Assembly: GCA_020832345.1 (NCBI GenBank)
Contig: JAFIEY010000044.1
Location: 1-42,518, forward strand
Length of the DNA: 42,518 bases
Direction of reading: 5' to 3'
Source of the DNA: Cryomorphaceae bacterium
GTDB lineage: Bacteria > Bacteroidota > Bacteroidia > Flavobacteriales > Schleiferiaceae
Shown here: positions 8,278-16,552 of the stretch, in pieces
Numbering within the stretch: the first letter of the stretch is position 1
Layout: every line of letters begins with the position of its first letter
Position numbers and translations under genes: made by a program
Notes under the pieces: generated by a model
Told to the model about the DNA's origin: nothing
Seen by the model: the letters and a program-made list of their open reading frames with translations, nothing else
Database searches by the model: none

Positions 8278-9615
8278 ATGTTTAAGAAAATTCTCATAGC
8301 CAACCGCGGCGAAATCGCCATGCGCGTTATTCGTACTTGCCGGGAAATGGGCATCAAAACGGTTTCGGTTTACTCTACCGCCGACCGCGATAGCCTTCAC
8401 GTAAGATTTGCGGATGAGGCCGTTTGTATCGGGCCGCCCAGCAGTACCGATTCATATTTAAAAATCCCCAATATCATCGCCGCTGCGGAAATCACCAATG
8501 CCGATGCCATTCATCCGGGATATGGATTCCTTTCTGAAAATGCGAGGTTCTCAAAAATATGTGCCGAACACGGCATTAAATTTATCGGTGCATCTCCAGA
8601 AATGATCGACCGAATGGGGGACAAGGCTACCGCCAAAGCCACTATGAAAAAAGCCGGTGTGCCTACCGTTCCGGGTTCCGAAGGCATTTTGAAAGATTTC
8701 GAGGATGCGAAAAAAACCGCAAAAAAAATTGGATACCCTGTAATGCTAAAGGCAACAGCCGGCGGGGGCGGGAAGGGAATGCGGGCCATTTGGAAGGAGG
8801 AAAACTTGCAAAAGGCCTGGGAAAGTGCTCGTCAGGAATCTAAAGCTGCCTTCGGAAACGATGGCATGTACATGGAAAAACTTATCGAAGAGCCTCGACA
8901 TATAGAAATTCAAATTGTAGGTGACTCCACCGGTAAAGCATGTCATCTTTCTGAAAGAGATTGCTCCGTCCAGCGCCGGCACCAAAAGCTTACCGAAGAA
9001 ACCCCATCGCCGTTTATGACCGATGAACTTCGCGAGAAAATGGGCGATGCCGCCGTGAAAGCTGCGGAATTTATTAAATATGAAGGCGCGGGAACCATCG
9101 AGTTTTTGGTGGATAAACACCGAAATTTTTACTTCATGGAAATGAATACCCGGATTCAGGTAGAACACCCCATCACGGAACAAGTTATCGACTATGACTT
9201 AATTCGGGAACAAATAAAGGTAGCTGCCGGTATCCCTATTTCCGGTCGGAATTATTATCCGAAATTACATTCCATCGAATGCCGTATCAATGCCGAAGAT
9301 CCCTATAACGATTTTCGTCCAAGCCCAGGAAAAGTTACCACTTTTCACGCACCGGGCGGACATGGAGTTCGTCTCGACACCAACGTTTATGCGGGATATG
9401 TCATTCCTCCGTACTACGATTCGATGATTGCAAAATTGATTACCACCGCGCAAACGCGTGAAGAGGCCATTAATAAAATGAAACGTGCCCTTGATGAATT
9501 TGTCGTAGAAGGTGTGAAAACAACCATACCTTTTCACCGTCAATTGATGGATCACCCCGATTACGTGGAGGGTAATTATACGACGAAATTTATGGAGGAT
9601 TTTAAAATGAAATAA
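8278..9615 (+). CDS. accC: acetyl-CoA carboxylase, biotin carboxylase subunit
   Basis: A 445-aa ATP-grasp enzyme that carboxylates the biotin on AccB using ATP and bicarbonate. Visible are the N-terminal signature [20 protein letters not shown], the [10 protein letters not shown] motif, the glycine-rich ATP loop ([11 protein letters not shown], residues ~158-168), the catalytic-site segment [16 protein letters not shown] and the C-terminal domain. Length is normal for the family. The gene lies 30 bp after accB and is followed by an intrinsic terminator (9646-9689), so fabH-accB-accC is likely one unit. The carboxyltransferase genes accA and accD are not in the window. Confidence 0.97.
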   Translation: MFKKILIANRGEIAMRVIRTCREMGIKTVSVYSTADRDSLHVRFADEAVCIGPPSSTDSYLKIPNIIAAAEITNADAIHPGYGFLSENARFSKICAEHGIKFIGASPEMIDRMGDKATAKATMKKAGVPTVPGSEGILKDFEDAKKTAKKIGYPVMLKATAGGGGKGMRAIWKEENLQKAWESARQESKAAFGNDGMYMEKLIEEPRHIEIQIVGDSTGKACHLSERDCSVQRRHQKLTEETPSPFMTDELREKMGDAAVKAAEFIKYEGAGTIEFLVDKHRNFYFMEMNTRIQVEHPITEQVIDYDLIREQIKVAAGIPISGRNYYPKLHSIECRINAEDPYNDFRPSPGKVTTFHAPGGHGVRLDTNVYAGYVIPPYYDSMIAKLITTAQTREEAINKMKRALDEFVVEGVKTTIPFHRQLMDHPDYVEGNYTTKFMEDFKMK

Positions 9616-9645
9616 TTTCCTTTATCGTTTTGTGTGAAAATTTAT

Positions 9646-9689
9646 GCGACCCGCCCCGATTGTTTTCAGGGTGGGTCGTTTAGTTTTTT
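9646..9689 (+). terminator. intrinsic terminator after accC
   Basis: GCGACCCGCCC pairs with GGGTGGGTCG across a loop of about 12 bases and is followed by a T-rich tract (TTTAGTTTTTT). It lies 30 bp past the accC stop. Confidence 0.75.
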
Positions 9690-9767
9690 AATAGTGACTG
9701 ACTATAAAGGCCCGATTGCTGCGTTATGCTGGAATGTCCTGCTCTCGAACTTTCTAACACGGCTATT

Positions 9768-9909
9768 GAGTCAGCTCCAAAAAGTCCCTTTCTGCCAAAA
9801 TCTTCCTTGTCAGTAGATTTTTGATTCCTCACTAACAACTAGTTAGCTGCGGTTCAAAAATCACATCCGCGTCGATTTTGATTGAAATCATCCTTTTTGG
9901 AGTGGACTC
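9768..9909 (+). repeat. MITE-like palindromic repeat, copy C (full length)
   Basis: 142-bp copy running from GAGTCAGCTCC to GTGGACTC in the same orientation as copies A and B. The terminal inverted repeat and central palindrome are intact (CTAAC and GTTAG around ..AACT..). The flanking hexamers GCTATT and AGTTAT do not form an exact duplication. It lies between the accC terminator and the GC-rich element at about 9930. Confidence 0.9.
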
Positions 9910-9929
9910 AGTTATTTAATTTATAGACG

Positions 9930-10144
9930 GTTACTAACGCGCCAGGGACGGAAGCGGTAGCCCACAAGCGCAAGCGCCCATACAGTGATGTGGGCGGCGG
10001 AGGCTGTGAGGTCACGAACAGACCCCGTACGCCCCAACACTGTGGGCGCGGCGATTGTGGCTATTAGCGGACGGCCCGGTGCCGCCCGGTTGAATGCTTT
10101 GCGATTGTCCGTAGGTTTAGTAGGCGGCAGGCGCCCAAAAAAAA
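9930..10144. repeat. GC-rich structured element 1 (hairpin-rich, non-coding)
   Basis: A sharply GC-rich stretch in an otherwise AT-rich intergenic region, with no credible ORF. Internal inverted repeats include GCCCAC...GTGGGC and GCGCCCATACAGTG against CACTGTGGGCGC. Its left end (GGAAGCGGTAGCCCACA) and its right part (CTATTAGCGGACGGCCCGG, then GGCGCCC followed by an A-run at 10132-10144) resemble the ends of the reverse-complemented element at 15861-16018, while the middles differ. Elements with GATTGAAGCGG-like and TATAGCGGAAAGCCCG-like ends are, from memory, widespread in Flavobacteriia genomes. Function unknown. Confidence 0.55.
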
Positions 10145-10190
10145 CGTAAGCTTTATTTGATATTGTGGATGCGAAGGTTGTTGTGGAAAA

Positions 10191-11645
10191 TCACCGAACT
10201 ACTTTGGGGTTGATCCCCCGATATTCTGCGGGCATCATTCCTATATCCGCGCCAAAATAGGTGGGGTCGCAATACACGTATTGTTTTCCGTCATATTCAA
10301 TGATGGCCTCAAACTCATCTTGATTGGGCAAACGCACCGCCATGGTCATGTGCCCCGGATAGTGCAGTCCAATGGTTTCCAAACCCAATGTGACGCGGAT
10401 AAAATAGTTGAGCAAAAAGGTGCGGTCTTCGCAATCTGCATAAGGGTAAAGTAAAACTTCTTCGGGAAGACAAAATTTCTCATATCCAAACTGTTCATCA
10501 TCGGTTTGGTACGGAATGCTGTAAGTCACCATGCTGTGTAAAAACCTGACCTTTTCCGTCATGTTTGGGAATTTCCTTAAATATGGCGCCAAGATTTGTT
10601 GTACTTCTGAATCGAATCGGGGGTCAGCCGGTTCCGAAAAATAATACGCCAAATCCAACTGGGGTAGGGTTTGGTACATTCTGACTGAGGGGGCATTAAA
10701 TGGTAATTCAATTTTGTACTTTTCGCCACGGTGTTCAAACGAAAACTCTCTGAATTTTTGACGATCGGGAACGGTAACTTTGGTGAGCTTATGCATACTC
10801 AATATCGATTGGGCATTCTCGTGCTGCTCGGAATAGGTGTATAATCTTGTCCGCTTTGAAGGTCGTAGCAAATAATACCGCTCATTGTCGAAAACGAAAT
10901 AGGTTTTGGCATAAACGGTTTGGTCGAAAGGTAAGGCCAGGTGAAGCTCATCTTCGGCAAACATCAGACGTACATCAAATCCGGATTGAACCAAAACAAA
11001 CCACAAAAAGGCTTCTTGTTGATATACATCCTTAATGGACGTTTCTGCTATTTTGTTGAGCATTTGAAAATATGCCCAATCATTGAGTTGAAAATTTTCG
11101 CGGAGATAGGCTGCATAGCCTAAAAATTCCGTGTGATCTTCAGCGGTGACATTTTTCCAATAGCTTGCAATGGCTTTTTGGTTAAAGGGCTTGGAAACCT
11201 TTGGCCATTTACTAACATCCGGATAATAAATCGCAGACTCAAAAAAGGTAGAGGCAATAAGGTTTAGTCCAGCTCCAAAATCTTCAGCTTCTTTGGGAGG
11301 CGGCGGAAAGGGTGGTTTTTTGGGGTCAATTGTTATTTCAGGCGGCGGTGTCTTGTCAATCGGGGGTTTATCGTCTTTGGTTCTACATGGAGGAGAAGGT
11401 GGTTTGGGATTTTCAAATGCATCGGGGGTTTTTAATAACTGGCGGTATTCCCATTCCTGCTGAAGCATGCGTTCAAAAGCGTGGTTTTGTCGCTCCCTCA
11501 AAGAATCCATTCCCGCTTGTTGTCGGCTTTGAAATTGCTTCATCCGTTCCTCTTGTTGTCGGCGAAACTCCTCCATTTGGGTTCGGTTTTGGGCGACCAA
11601 AGTGAGGGAAAACAGGGCGATACATAATGTGAATAATTGCTTCAT
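10191..11645 (-). CDS. secreted transglutaminase-like protein with coiled-coil and Pro-rich N-terminus
   Basis: A 484-aa exported protein. The signal peptide is MKQLFTLCIALFSLTLVAQ. Residues ~20-70 are a Q/E/R-rich predicted coiled coil (FRRQQEERMKQFQSRQQ). Residues ~77-117 are rich in proline and lysine (PPEITIDPKKPPFPPPPK). The C-terminal part carries a probable transglutaminase/cysteine-protease-like triad: Cys405 in YPYADCEDRTF, His432 in YPGHMTMAV and Asp460 in YVYCDPTYFGADIG. Substrate and reaction (crosslinking or proteolysis) cannot be told. No outer-membrane sorting domain is seen, so a periplasmic location is most likely. The gene stands alone; downstream is the GC-rich element. Confidence 0.75.
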   Translation of the reverse strand: MKQLFTLCIALFSLTLVAQNRTQMEEFRRQQEERMKQFQSRQQAGMDSLRERQNHAFERMLQQEWEYRQLLKTPDAFENPKPPSPPCRTKDDKPPIDKTPPPEITIDPKKPPFPPPPKEAEDFGAGLNLIASTFFESAIYYPDVSKWPKVSKPFNQKAIASYWKNVTAEDHTEFLGYAAYLRENFQLNDWAYFQMLNKIAETSIKDVYQQEAFLWFVLVQSGFDVRLMFAEDELHLALPFDQTVYAKTYFVFDNERYYLLRPSKRTRLYTYSEQHENAQSILSMHKLTKVTVPDRQKFREFSFEHRGEKYKIELPFNAPSVRMYQTLPQLDLAYYFSEPADPRFDSEVQQILAPYLRKFPNMTEKVRFLHSMVTYSIPYQTDDEQFGYEKFCLPEEVLLYPYADCEDRTFLLNYFIRVTLGLETIGLHYPGHMTMAVRLPNQDEFEAIIEYDGKQYVYCDPTYFGADIGMMPAEYRGINPKVVR

Positions 11646-12029
11646 TGGTTCAAAGTATTTTTGTAATCAGATGAAAATTGCGCGTCCTATCGTTGTGGCA
11701 AACCTCAAGTGCGGATTCTAGCAAAGTCTTCTTTCGACTGGTTTTTTACGCTTGAAACCCTAAATTTTCAGAGCTTTGTTTTGCGCATATTATCAAGCAG
11801 TAAATGTACCATTTTTTTTTGAAATTGTCCGGGGTGGTTTTTTATTGGTGGTGTAGTTTTGTCGCAACAATTTTGAGTCCACTCCAAAAAGGAAGATTTT
11901 TGCAGAAAGGGACTTTTTGGAACATACTCATTTTTTGAATCGGAGAAGAACCTCCTTTTTACAATGTGCTTTATGGCTTTTGGAAAATCTTTCTGTTTAT
12001 GGGCCAATAGACAATCTGAAAAATATCAA
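11646..12029. other. divergent intergenic region between transglutaminase-like gene and porin
   Basis: AT-rich spacer holding the short repeat copy D. I see no other gene, RNA or clear promoter. An in-frame upstream ATG for the porin exists at 11964, but the extension is not signal-peptide-like. Confidence 0.5.
11875..11929 (-). repeat. MITE-like palindromic repeat, copy D (internally deleted)
   Basis: A 55-bp derivative in reverse orientation: GAGTCCACTCCAAAAAGGA is joined directly to AGATTTTTGCAGAAAGGGAC and ends in ATACTC. Both termini are kept while the whole centre is lost. Flanking bases AATTTT and ATTTTT match at five of six positions, a possible worn target duplication. Confidence 0.8.
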
Positions 12030-13310
12030 ATGAATACGCGAAGCATCAGTTCTCAATTCAGGTTTAGTCAAATAGGTTTAGTCTTTTTGTTTGTCCTTTT
12101 TAGCAAATTTTCAGTTGCGCAAATTTATCCGGTTCCCCCGAATAAAAAAAACTTAGCGGATACTGCCGCATATATGGAATCCATTCCTCCGGCTTTTGCG
12201 GAAGTACCGTATTTTACTTTTGGACAAGGAATTGGCATTCATTCGCCCGATAGTTTGTTCTCGTTTAATTTGAGATTTAGGATTCAAAATCGTGCGGGTT
12301 TCACTTTTGAAGATGAGGGTTTGTCAGAAATTGAAGCCCGAGTCAGGCGCTTGCGACTTCGTTTTGATGGTTTTGTTTGGAGTCCGAAAATATTTTATGT
12401 GGTTCAACTTTCCTTTACCCGTGGTGATATGGACTGGGAAAACACCTTTTTCCCCAATGTTGTTCGAGATGCGATGATTTTTTACCGACCGACGGAAAAG
12501 TTGCAATTGGGTTTTGGTCAGACCAAACTACCCGGCAATAGGCAGCGGGTTAACTCTTCGGGTGACTTGCAATTTGTTGACCGCAGTATTGTAAACGCGG
12601 GTTTAAATATCGACCGGGATTTTGGAATTCAAATGGCCTATACGGAAAATCTGTTTCGTGATTTTTATGCTGTGTTCCGGGGCGCAATTACTTCAGGCGA
12701 AGGGCGAAACATCATAGCAACCGGAACCGGACTGGCCTATACCGGTCGTATCGAGATTTTACCCATTGGCCTCTTCGAGCGATTTGGTGATTATTTTGAA
12801 GGCGATTTATTGCGCGAACAAAGACCCAAACTATCTGCGGGTTTTACCTATAGTTACAATGCACAAACCTTAAGGACCGGCGGACAAATTGGGCTACCGC
12901 TTTTTGCCCCTCGCGACATGACTACCTTGGGAACAGATTGGTTGCTCAAATACAACGGTTTTGCATTTGCCGCCGAATTATTGTATCGCCACAGTGAAGA
13001 ACCCCTTACCACAAATGATATTGGTGAAATGCGGTATATCTATACTGGGCTGGGACAGAATTTCCAAGCGAGTTATATCTGGCCTTCTGATTATGAAGTT
13101 GCCCTGCGTTATAGCCAAATGCAACCCGAAGGCGTAATTTTGGACTTTGAACCAACAGTGCGCCAATACACCATTGGGTTAACCAAATACCTAAAAGGTC
13201 ACCGACTCAAACTACAGACGGATTTTACATTTGAACAACGGGCCTTTGAAGTTTCCGGTGTGCCAAAGGATAATTTTCAGTGGCGGTTTCAAGTTGAATT
13301 AGGTATTTAG
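12030..13310 (+). CDS. outer-membrane porin (phosphate-selective porin O/P-like)
   Basis: A 426-aa predicted beta-barrel porin. From ATG 12030 it has a signal peptide ending FSKFSVAQ. The mature start (YFTFGQGIGIHSPDSLFSFNLRFRIQNRAG) followed by RVRRLRLRFDGFVWSPKIFYVVQLSF is typical of Bacteroidota OprO/OprP-like porins. Alternating aromatic strands run to the end (FQWRFQVELGI). I preferred ATG 12030 over the in-frame ATG at 11964 because the signal peptide then sits at the N-terminus. The solute is unknown; phosphate is only the family name. Its stop overlaps the stop of the convergent TamL-like gene by 4 bp. Confidence 0.8.
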   Translation: MNTRSISSQFRFSQIGLVFLFVLFSKFSVAQIYPVPPNKKNLADTAAYMESIPPAFAEVPYFTFGQGIGIHSPDSLFSFNLRFRIQNRAGFTFEDEGLSEIEARVRRLRLRFDGFVWSPKIFYVVQLSFTRGDMDWENTFFPNVVRDAMIFYRPTEKLQLGFGQTKLPGNRQRVNSSGDLQFVDRSIVNAGLNIDRDFGIQMAYTENLFRDFYAVFRGAITSGEGRNIIATGTGLAYTGRIEILPIGLFERFGDYFEGDLLREQRPKLSAGFTYSYNAQTLRTGGQIGLPLFAPRDMTTLGTDWLLKYNGFAFAAELLYRHSEEPLTTNDIGEMRYIYTGLGQNFQASYIWPSDYEVALRYSQMQPEGVILDFEPTVRQYTIGLTKYLKGHRLKLQTDFTFEQRAFEVSGVPKDNFQWRFQVELGI

Positions 13311-15583
13311 AAGGGATACCCCAAGGCAAAATTCACCATCAACCCATCCCGATACCAGGCGCGTTCCAAAGGATTAAAGTTTTGAATCACCCAGACATTA
13401 TCATCAGAAGCGTGCAAGCGAATCGGTGTAGCAAAATCGAAGCGCAGCACAAAGAAATTTACGTCCACCCGAAGTCCAAAGCCCCCGCCCATGGCCAGTT
13501 GGTTAAACCAATCGTTGCTGAATGCGCCATTGGGGAGCGCGGGATTGTCGCGCAAAAGCCACACGTTACCCACATCTAAAAACCAGGCGCCTTTGAGTAG
13601 GGATACCAGCGGGAATCTGTATTCGAGGTTTGCTTCCAGTCGAATATCCCCCGATTGGTCAAAAAATGCACCAATACGTGTCGGATCGGGATTTATATAA
13701 CCGCCAGGGCCTAATGACCGAATTCTAAAAGCGCGAACACTGTTTGGCCCACCCGCAAAATATTGCTTCACAAAGGGCAGACTTTGCGAGTTGCCATAAG
13801 CATATCCGTAGCCCGTAAAAATCCTTCCCACCAAATTCCTGTCCTTTCCCGCTTTGGCATTTAACCTTAGATCTAACTCACCCTTTACAAACTGCGCAAA
13901 AGGTAATCCGAGTAATTCCGGGTCGGCATTGAATATGGCATAACCACCGCCCAGAAGATTCCCCGAACTTTCGGCGTGCAGCATGAGAAATTTCCGGACG
14001 GATCTTTTGTTTTCACTAAGCTCGGAATAGGTAAACGAGTAACTAATCGCCGGAATAAATTGTCGTTCAAATGATCGTCTTAAAAATGGATTGGCATTGA
14101 GGACAGCTTCAAATTCTCCAGTTGTGCTGAGCAAATTACTGTACATGATGTCGAGCGCTTCAATATCGTGGGTGATCCGCGCTGATGATTGCCACAGATA
14201 GCCGTATCGGGCCGAGAAATTATTTAGGGTGTAAAACCCCGCACGACGTAAAAAATTGACCCCGGTACTGATTTTGGTTTTCGGCAAGTTGTAGCTGGCG
14301 TATTTTGAAAGTTTTGGACGAAACAATAATCGGGGAATGTCCAATTCGCCCATCACGCCAAATTCATAGGAATAGGCCCCGTCGAATCCGTCGCCCAATT
14401 GCGTTTCAAAGGAGAAATTGGTCGATAATCGAAAGGTTTCCCCACCTTTAAAAATATTTCGGTTTGTGTAGGTGAGCCTGGCTGCCGGACCAGCGAAATT
14501 ATTAGATCGGGTGACCGCCTGAAGTTCAGCGCGAAAACTTCGCCTTGAAGCCGGAGACAGGTAAATGCCCAAATCCAAAAGTTGGGGATTACTATCATTT
14601 TGCGAAAATCTCAAATTCGCATGGGTATATGTACGCAGACTGTTGAGGTATCTGGAGGTTCTCCTTTGGTCGTGCAAGCGAAAGGTGGCTCCGGGTTCAA
14701 AAAGCACCAGGTTTCTCAAGTGTTTGGGGTAGAAAAAATCATCTCTATCAAAATAAATATCTCGGTATTTAACCGAAATGTTTCCGGTATCTGACTGCGA
14801 ATAGTTGGTGAAAACATTTATTTGTCCAATTTGGTAAGGCACTTTTGCGCGTTCAGAAGTTTCCGGTTTTAGTCGCAAAAACAAATCAAAAGTCCGGGGA
14901 TTATTATTATTCACCGTATCCATTTCAAAAATCAGGTGGTCGCTGTGGAAATAGTAAAACCCCTGCTCCCGCAACTCATCTTGTATGCGATTGGTTTCCA
15001 CTTTCAATGCGGATAGTCGAAAAACATCTCCGGGTTTAATGGTTGTATTTTGCACGGCGACTTGCAGCATTTTTTGAAGGTTTTCATTTTCATCTGGAAT
15101 ATCGAGTGTGTAATTATTCAAACGATAGGGGGCGGAAGTCTGTATGCTAATGACCAATTTTTTGGTTTTTTTCCCCGTTCGCTTCAATTCAAAATGAATA
15201 TCAGAAAAAAATAATCCATTATTTTCCAAGCGATTAACTAGGATGGTGCGAATTCGATCCAGGTTGACATCGGTGACATACACCGGTTTTTGTCCGTATC
15301 TTTTATTGAGATATTTCGTCAGCCAACGGCCTTTTTCAGCCTCGGTACGATACCGCGCCCACAGACCGGGTCGCATGCCCAAAAGCATTTCGTTGGGATT
15401 CGGTCGTACAGATTCTTCCATTTCGCCCATTACCGCTCGCCGGTGTTCGTAATCAGACGGTTGCCATTTCAGTTCGTACCCGTCGAGTAAGTCCTTTTCC
15501 TCGGGTACATACTTTAGGCTATTGCATCCCGAAAATAGCATCAGGAGGAAAAATAGGAGAGAAATGCGGTGAATCACCAACAT
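13307..15583 (-). CDS. tamL: TamL-type outer-membrane lipoprotein, Omp85/BamA family
   Basis: A 758-aa lipoprotein of the Omp85 superfamily. The signal sequence ends in the lipobox LFSGC (Cys20), which matches the Bacteroidota TamA-like lipoprotein TamL, not BamA. Residues ~30-240 contain POTRA-like stretches (for example VNLDRIRTILVNRLENNGLFFSDIHFEL). The C-terminal half is the 16-strand barrel with the conserved region GGPNSVRAFRIRSLGPGGY, then IRLEANLEYRFPL, and a terminal aromatic (LGYPF). In the family, TamL pairs with the periplasm-spanning TamB in envelope biogenesis; tamB is not in the window. The gene name rests on lipobox plus architecture. Confidence 0.82.
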   Translation of the reverse strand: MLVIHRISLLFFLLMLFSGCNSLKYVPEEKDLLDGYELKWQPSDYEHRRAVMGEMEESVRPNPNEMLLGMRPGLWARYRTEAEKGRWLTKYLNKRYGQKPVYVTDVNLDRIRTILVNRLENNGLFFSDIHFELKRTGKKTKKLVISIQTSAPYRLNNYTLDIPDENENLQKMLQVAVQNTTIKPGDVFRLSALKVETNRIQDELREQGFYYFHSDHLIFEMDTVNNNNPRTFDLFLRLKPETSERAKVPYQIGQINVFTNYSQSDTGNISVKYRDIYFDRDDFFYPKHLRNLVLFEPGATFRLHDQRRTSRYLNSLRTYTHANLRFSQNDSNPQLLDLGIYLSPASRRSFRAELQAVTRSNNFAGPAARLTYTNRNIFKGGETFRLSTNFSFETQLGDGFDGAYSYEFGVMGELDIPRLLFRPKLSKYASYNLPKTKISTGVNFLRRAGFYTLNNFSARYGYLWQSSARITHDIEALDIMYSNLLSTTGEFEAVLNANPFLRRSFERQFIPAISYSFTYSELSENKRSVRKFLMLHAESSGNLLGGGYAIFNADPELLGLPFAQFVKGELDLRLNAKAGKDRNLVGRIFTGYGYAYGNSQSLPFVKQYFAGGPNSVRAFRIRSLGPGGYINPDPTRIGAFFDQSGDIRLEANLEYRFPLVSLLKGAWFLDVGNVWLLRDNPALPNGAFSNDWFNQLAMGGGFGLRVDVNFFVLRFDFATPIRLHASDDNVWVIQNFNPLERAWYRDGLMVNFALGYPF

Positions 15584-15653
15584 ACCATGTTTTCAATCAA
15601 AATATTAAAATCAATCATTGCAGGATCTTTGCGTCAAAGGAGTTTAATTTTGC

Positions 15654-15803
15654 ATGAATATGGTCATCCAACCTCATAAATCAAACCAAACCCCGTTCGC
15701 GAATTTAGGTCAAAATTATTTGAAATCAACAACTTGTAAGAATGTCATCACTCCATCTAAAGCCAAAATCGTATTGGCAAAAGTAGGGAATCAACAGGAT
15801 TAA
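15654..15803 (+). CDS. doubtful small ORF (49 aa)
   Basis: An open frame from ATG 15654 (MNMVIQPHKSNQTPFANLG...) to TAA 15801-15803, preceded by AAAGGAG 11 bases upstream. There is no signal peptide, membrane segment or recognised family. Strong Shine-Dalgarno sites are uncommon in Bacteroidota, so the site is weak support. It may be chance coding in the spacer upstream of tamL. Confidence 0.18.
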   Translation: MNMVIQPHKSNQTPFANLGQNYLKSTTCKNVITPSKAKIVLAKVGNQQD

Positions 15804-15860
15804 TTTTTAATAAGTCTTACAGAAACCCCATGGCTTTTGTTCATGACTTTTTTTATTTTG

Positions 15861-16018
15861 TTTTTTTGGGCGCCAATTCGCGCTTTCCGCTGTAGTCCTC
15901 GTCCAAAAACGCTGTGGACGCATCAGCCTGCAAGGAGCTCCTATCGTCGCTCTTGCAGGCTGGAGTCCACTAGCGTTTTGGCCTGTGGGCTACACGCTTC
16001 AATCGCGGGCGCGGTGTG
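15861..16018. repeat. GC-rich structured element 2 (hairpin-rich, non-coding)
   Basis: Reverse-oriented relative of element 1. On the minus strand it begins CGCCCGCGATTGAAGCGTGT, continues AGCCCACAGG, and ends with ACAGCGGAAAGCGCG and GGCGCCC followed by an A-run, matching the order of end motifs in element 1. The middle forms one long hairpin: CCAAAAACGCT...AGCGTTTTGG outside, GTGGAC...GTCCAC next, and GCCTGCAAG...CTTGCAGGC at the tip. That middle has no similarity to the middle of element 1. No credible gene lies here. Confidence 0.6.
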
Positions 16019-16042
16019 ACCATTTTGGAAAATATAAAGATT

Positions 16043-16173
16043 GAGTCCACTCTAAAAAGGATGATTTTAATCAAAATCGACGCGGTGGGGATTTTTGAAC
16101 CGGAGCAAGTGAGGATTCAAAGATCTACTGACAAGGAAGATTTTGGCAGAAAGGGACTTTTTGGAGCAGACTC
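16043..16173 (-). repeat. MITE-like palindromic repeat, copy E with 6-bp target duplication
   Basis: 131-bp reverse-oriented copy from GAGTCCACTCTAAAAAGGA to GGAGCAGACTC. It is flanked by an exact direct repeat AAGATT (16037-16042 and 16174-16179), as expected for a transposition target duplication. The central palindrome is slightly shortened. Confidence 0.92.
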
Positions 16174-16325
16174 AAGATTTTTAAACCAAAAAAAATGATG
16201 GTAACTCGCTTTAAATCAACTCATTTTCTTGGTCGATTCAGATCAGAAACTTCTGGGAAATTTTATTATCTTGACTGAGATATGAGATGGCTGAATAAAC
16301 ATCCATAATAATTACCAAAAAGACT

Positions 16326-16356
16326 TTTGTGGTTTTTCTCTTTTCCCGTAGGTTTA
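16326..16356 (+). promoter_or_regulatory. putative promoter for the pspC-like gene and RmlD-like gene
   Basis: TTTG (16326-16329), a 19-base spacer and TAGGTTTA (16349-16356) fit the Bacteroidota TTTG/TAnnTTTG promoter with one mismatch. It would start transcription about 10-15 bases before the ATG at 16376. Confidence 0.45.
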
Positions 16357-16375
16357 CAGTCCAAAATTTAATGTC

Positions 16376-16552
16376 ATGAACGATGTGAAAATTCTCGGTG
16401 TTTGTGCATATCTGGCAAACCGGTTTAAACTCGATGTGCTGGGGGTTAGAATTGCATTTATTATTGGAATTGTATTCACCGCAGGTACTGCCTTGGTGAT
16501 TTACTTGCTGATTTATTTATTAATTCCCAAAGACCAAAGAAGGCAATGGTGA
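16376..16552 (+). CDS. PspC domain-containing small membrane protein
   Basis: A 58-aa protein starting MNDVKILGVCAYLANRFKLD, with the PspC hallmark of a glycine-containing N-terminal turn and an amphipathic stretch (GVCAYLANRFKLDVLGVR), then a single strong membrane helix (IAFIIGIVFTAGTALVIYLL) and a short basic tail (IPKDQRRQW). PspC proteins belong to envelope-stress signalling in Proteobacteria; stand-alone mini-PspC proteins are common in Bacteroidota with unclear roles. Its stop overlaps the next gene: ATGGTGA holds the ATG of the RmlD-like gene and the TGA of this one, so translation may be coupled. Confidence 0.75.
   Translation: MNDVKILGVCAYLANRFKLDVLGVRIAFIIGIVFTAGTALVIYLLIYLLIPKDQRRQW

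Noticed and set aside
9930-10144. GC-rich element as a tRNA or rRNA fragment
   Set aside because: No cloverleaf, T-arm GTTCGA or known rRNA motif is present; the pairing is a series of long imperfect hairpins.
16016-16198. 60-codon plus-strand ORF through repeat copy E
   Set aside because: It is almost entirely the mobile repeat in one frame; full-length copies do not keep a shared frame with a start codon.
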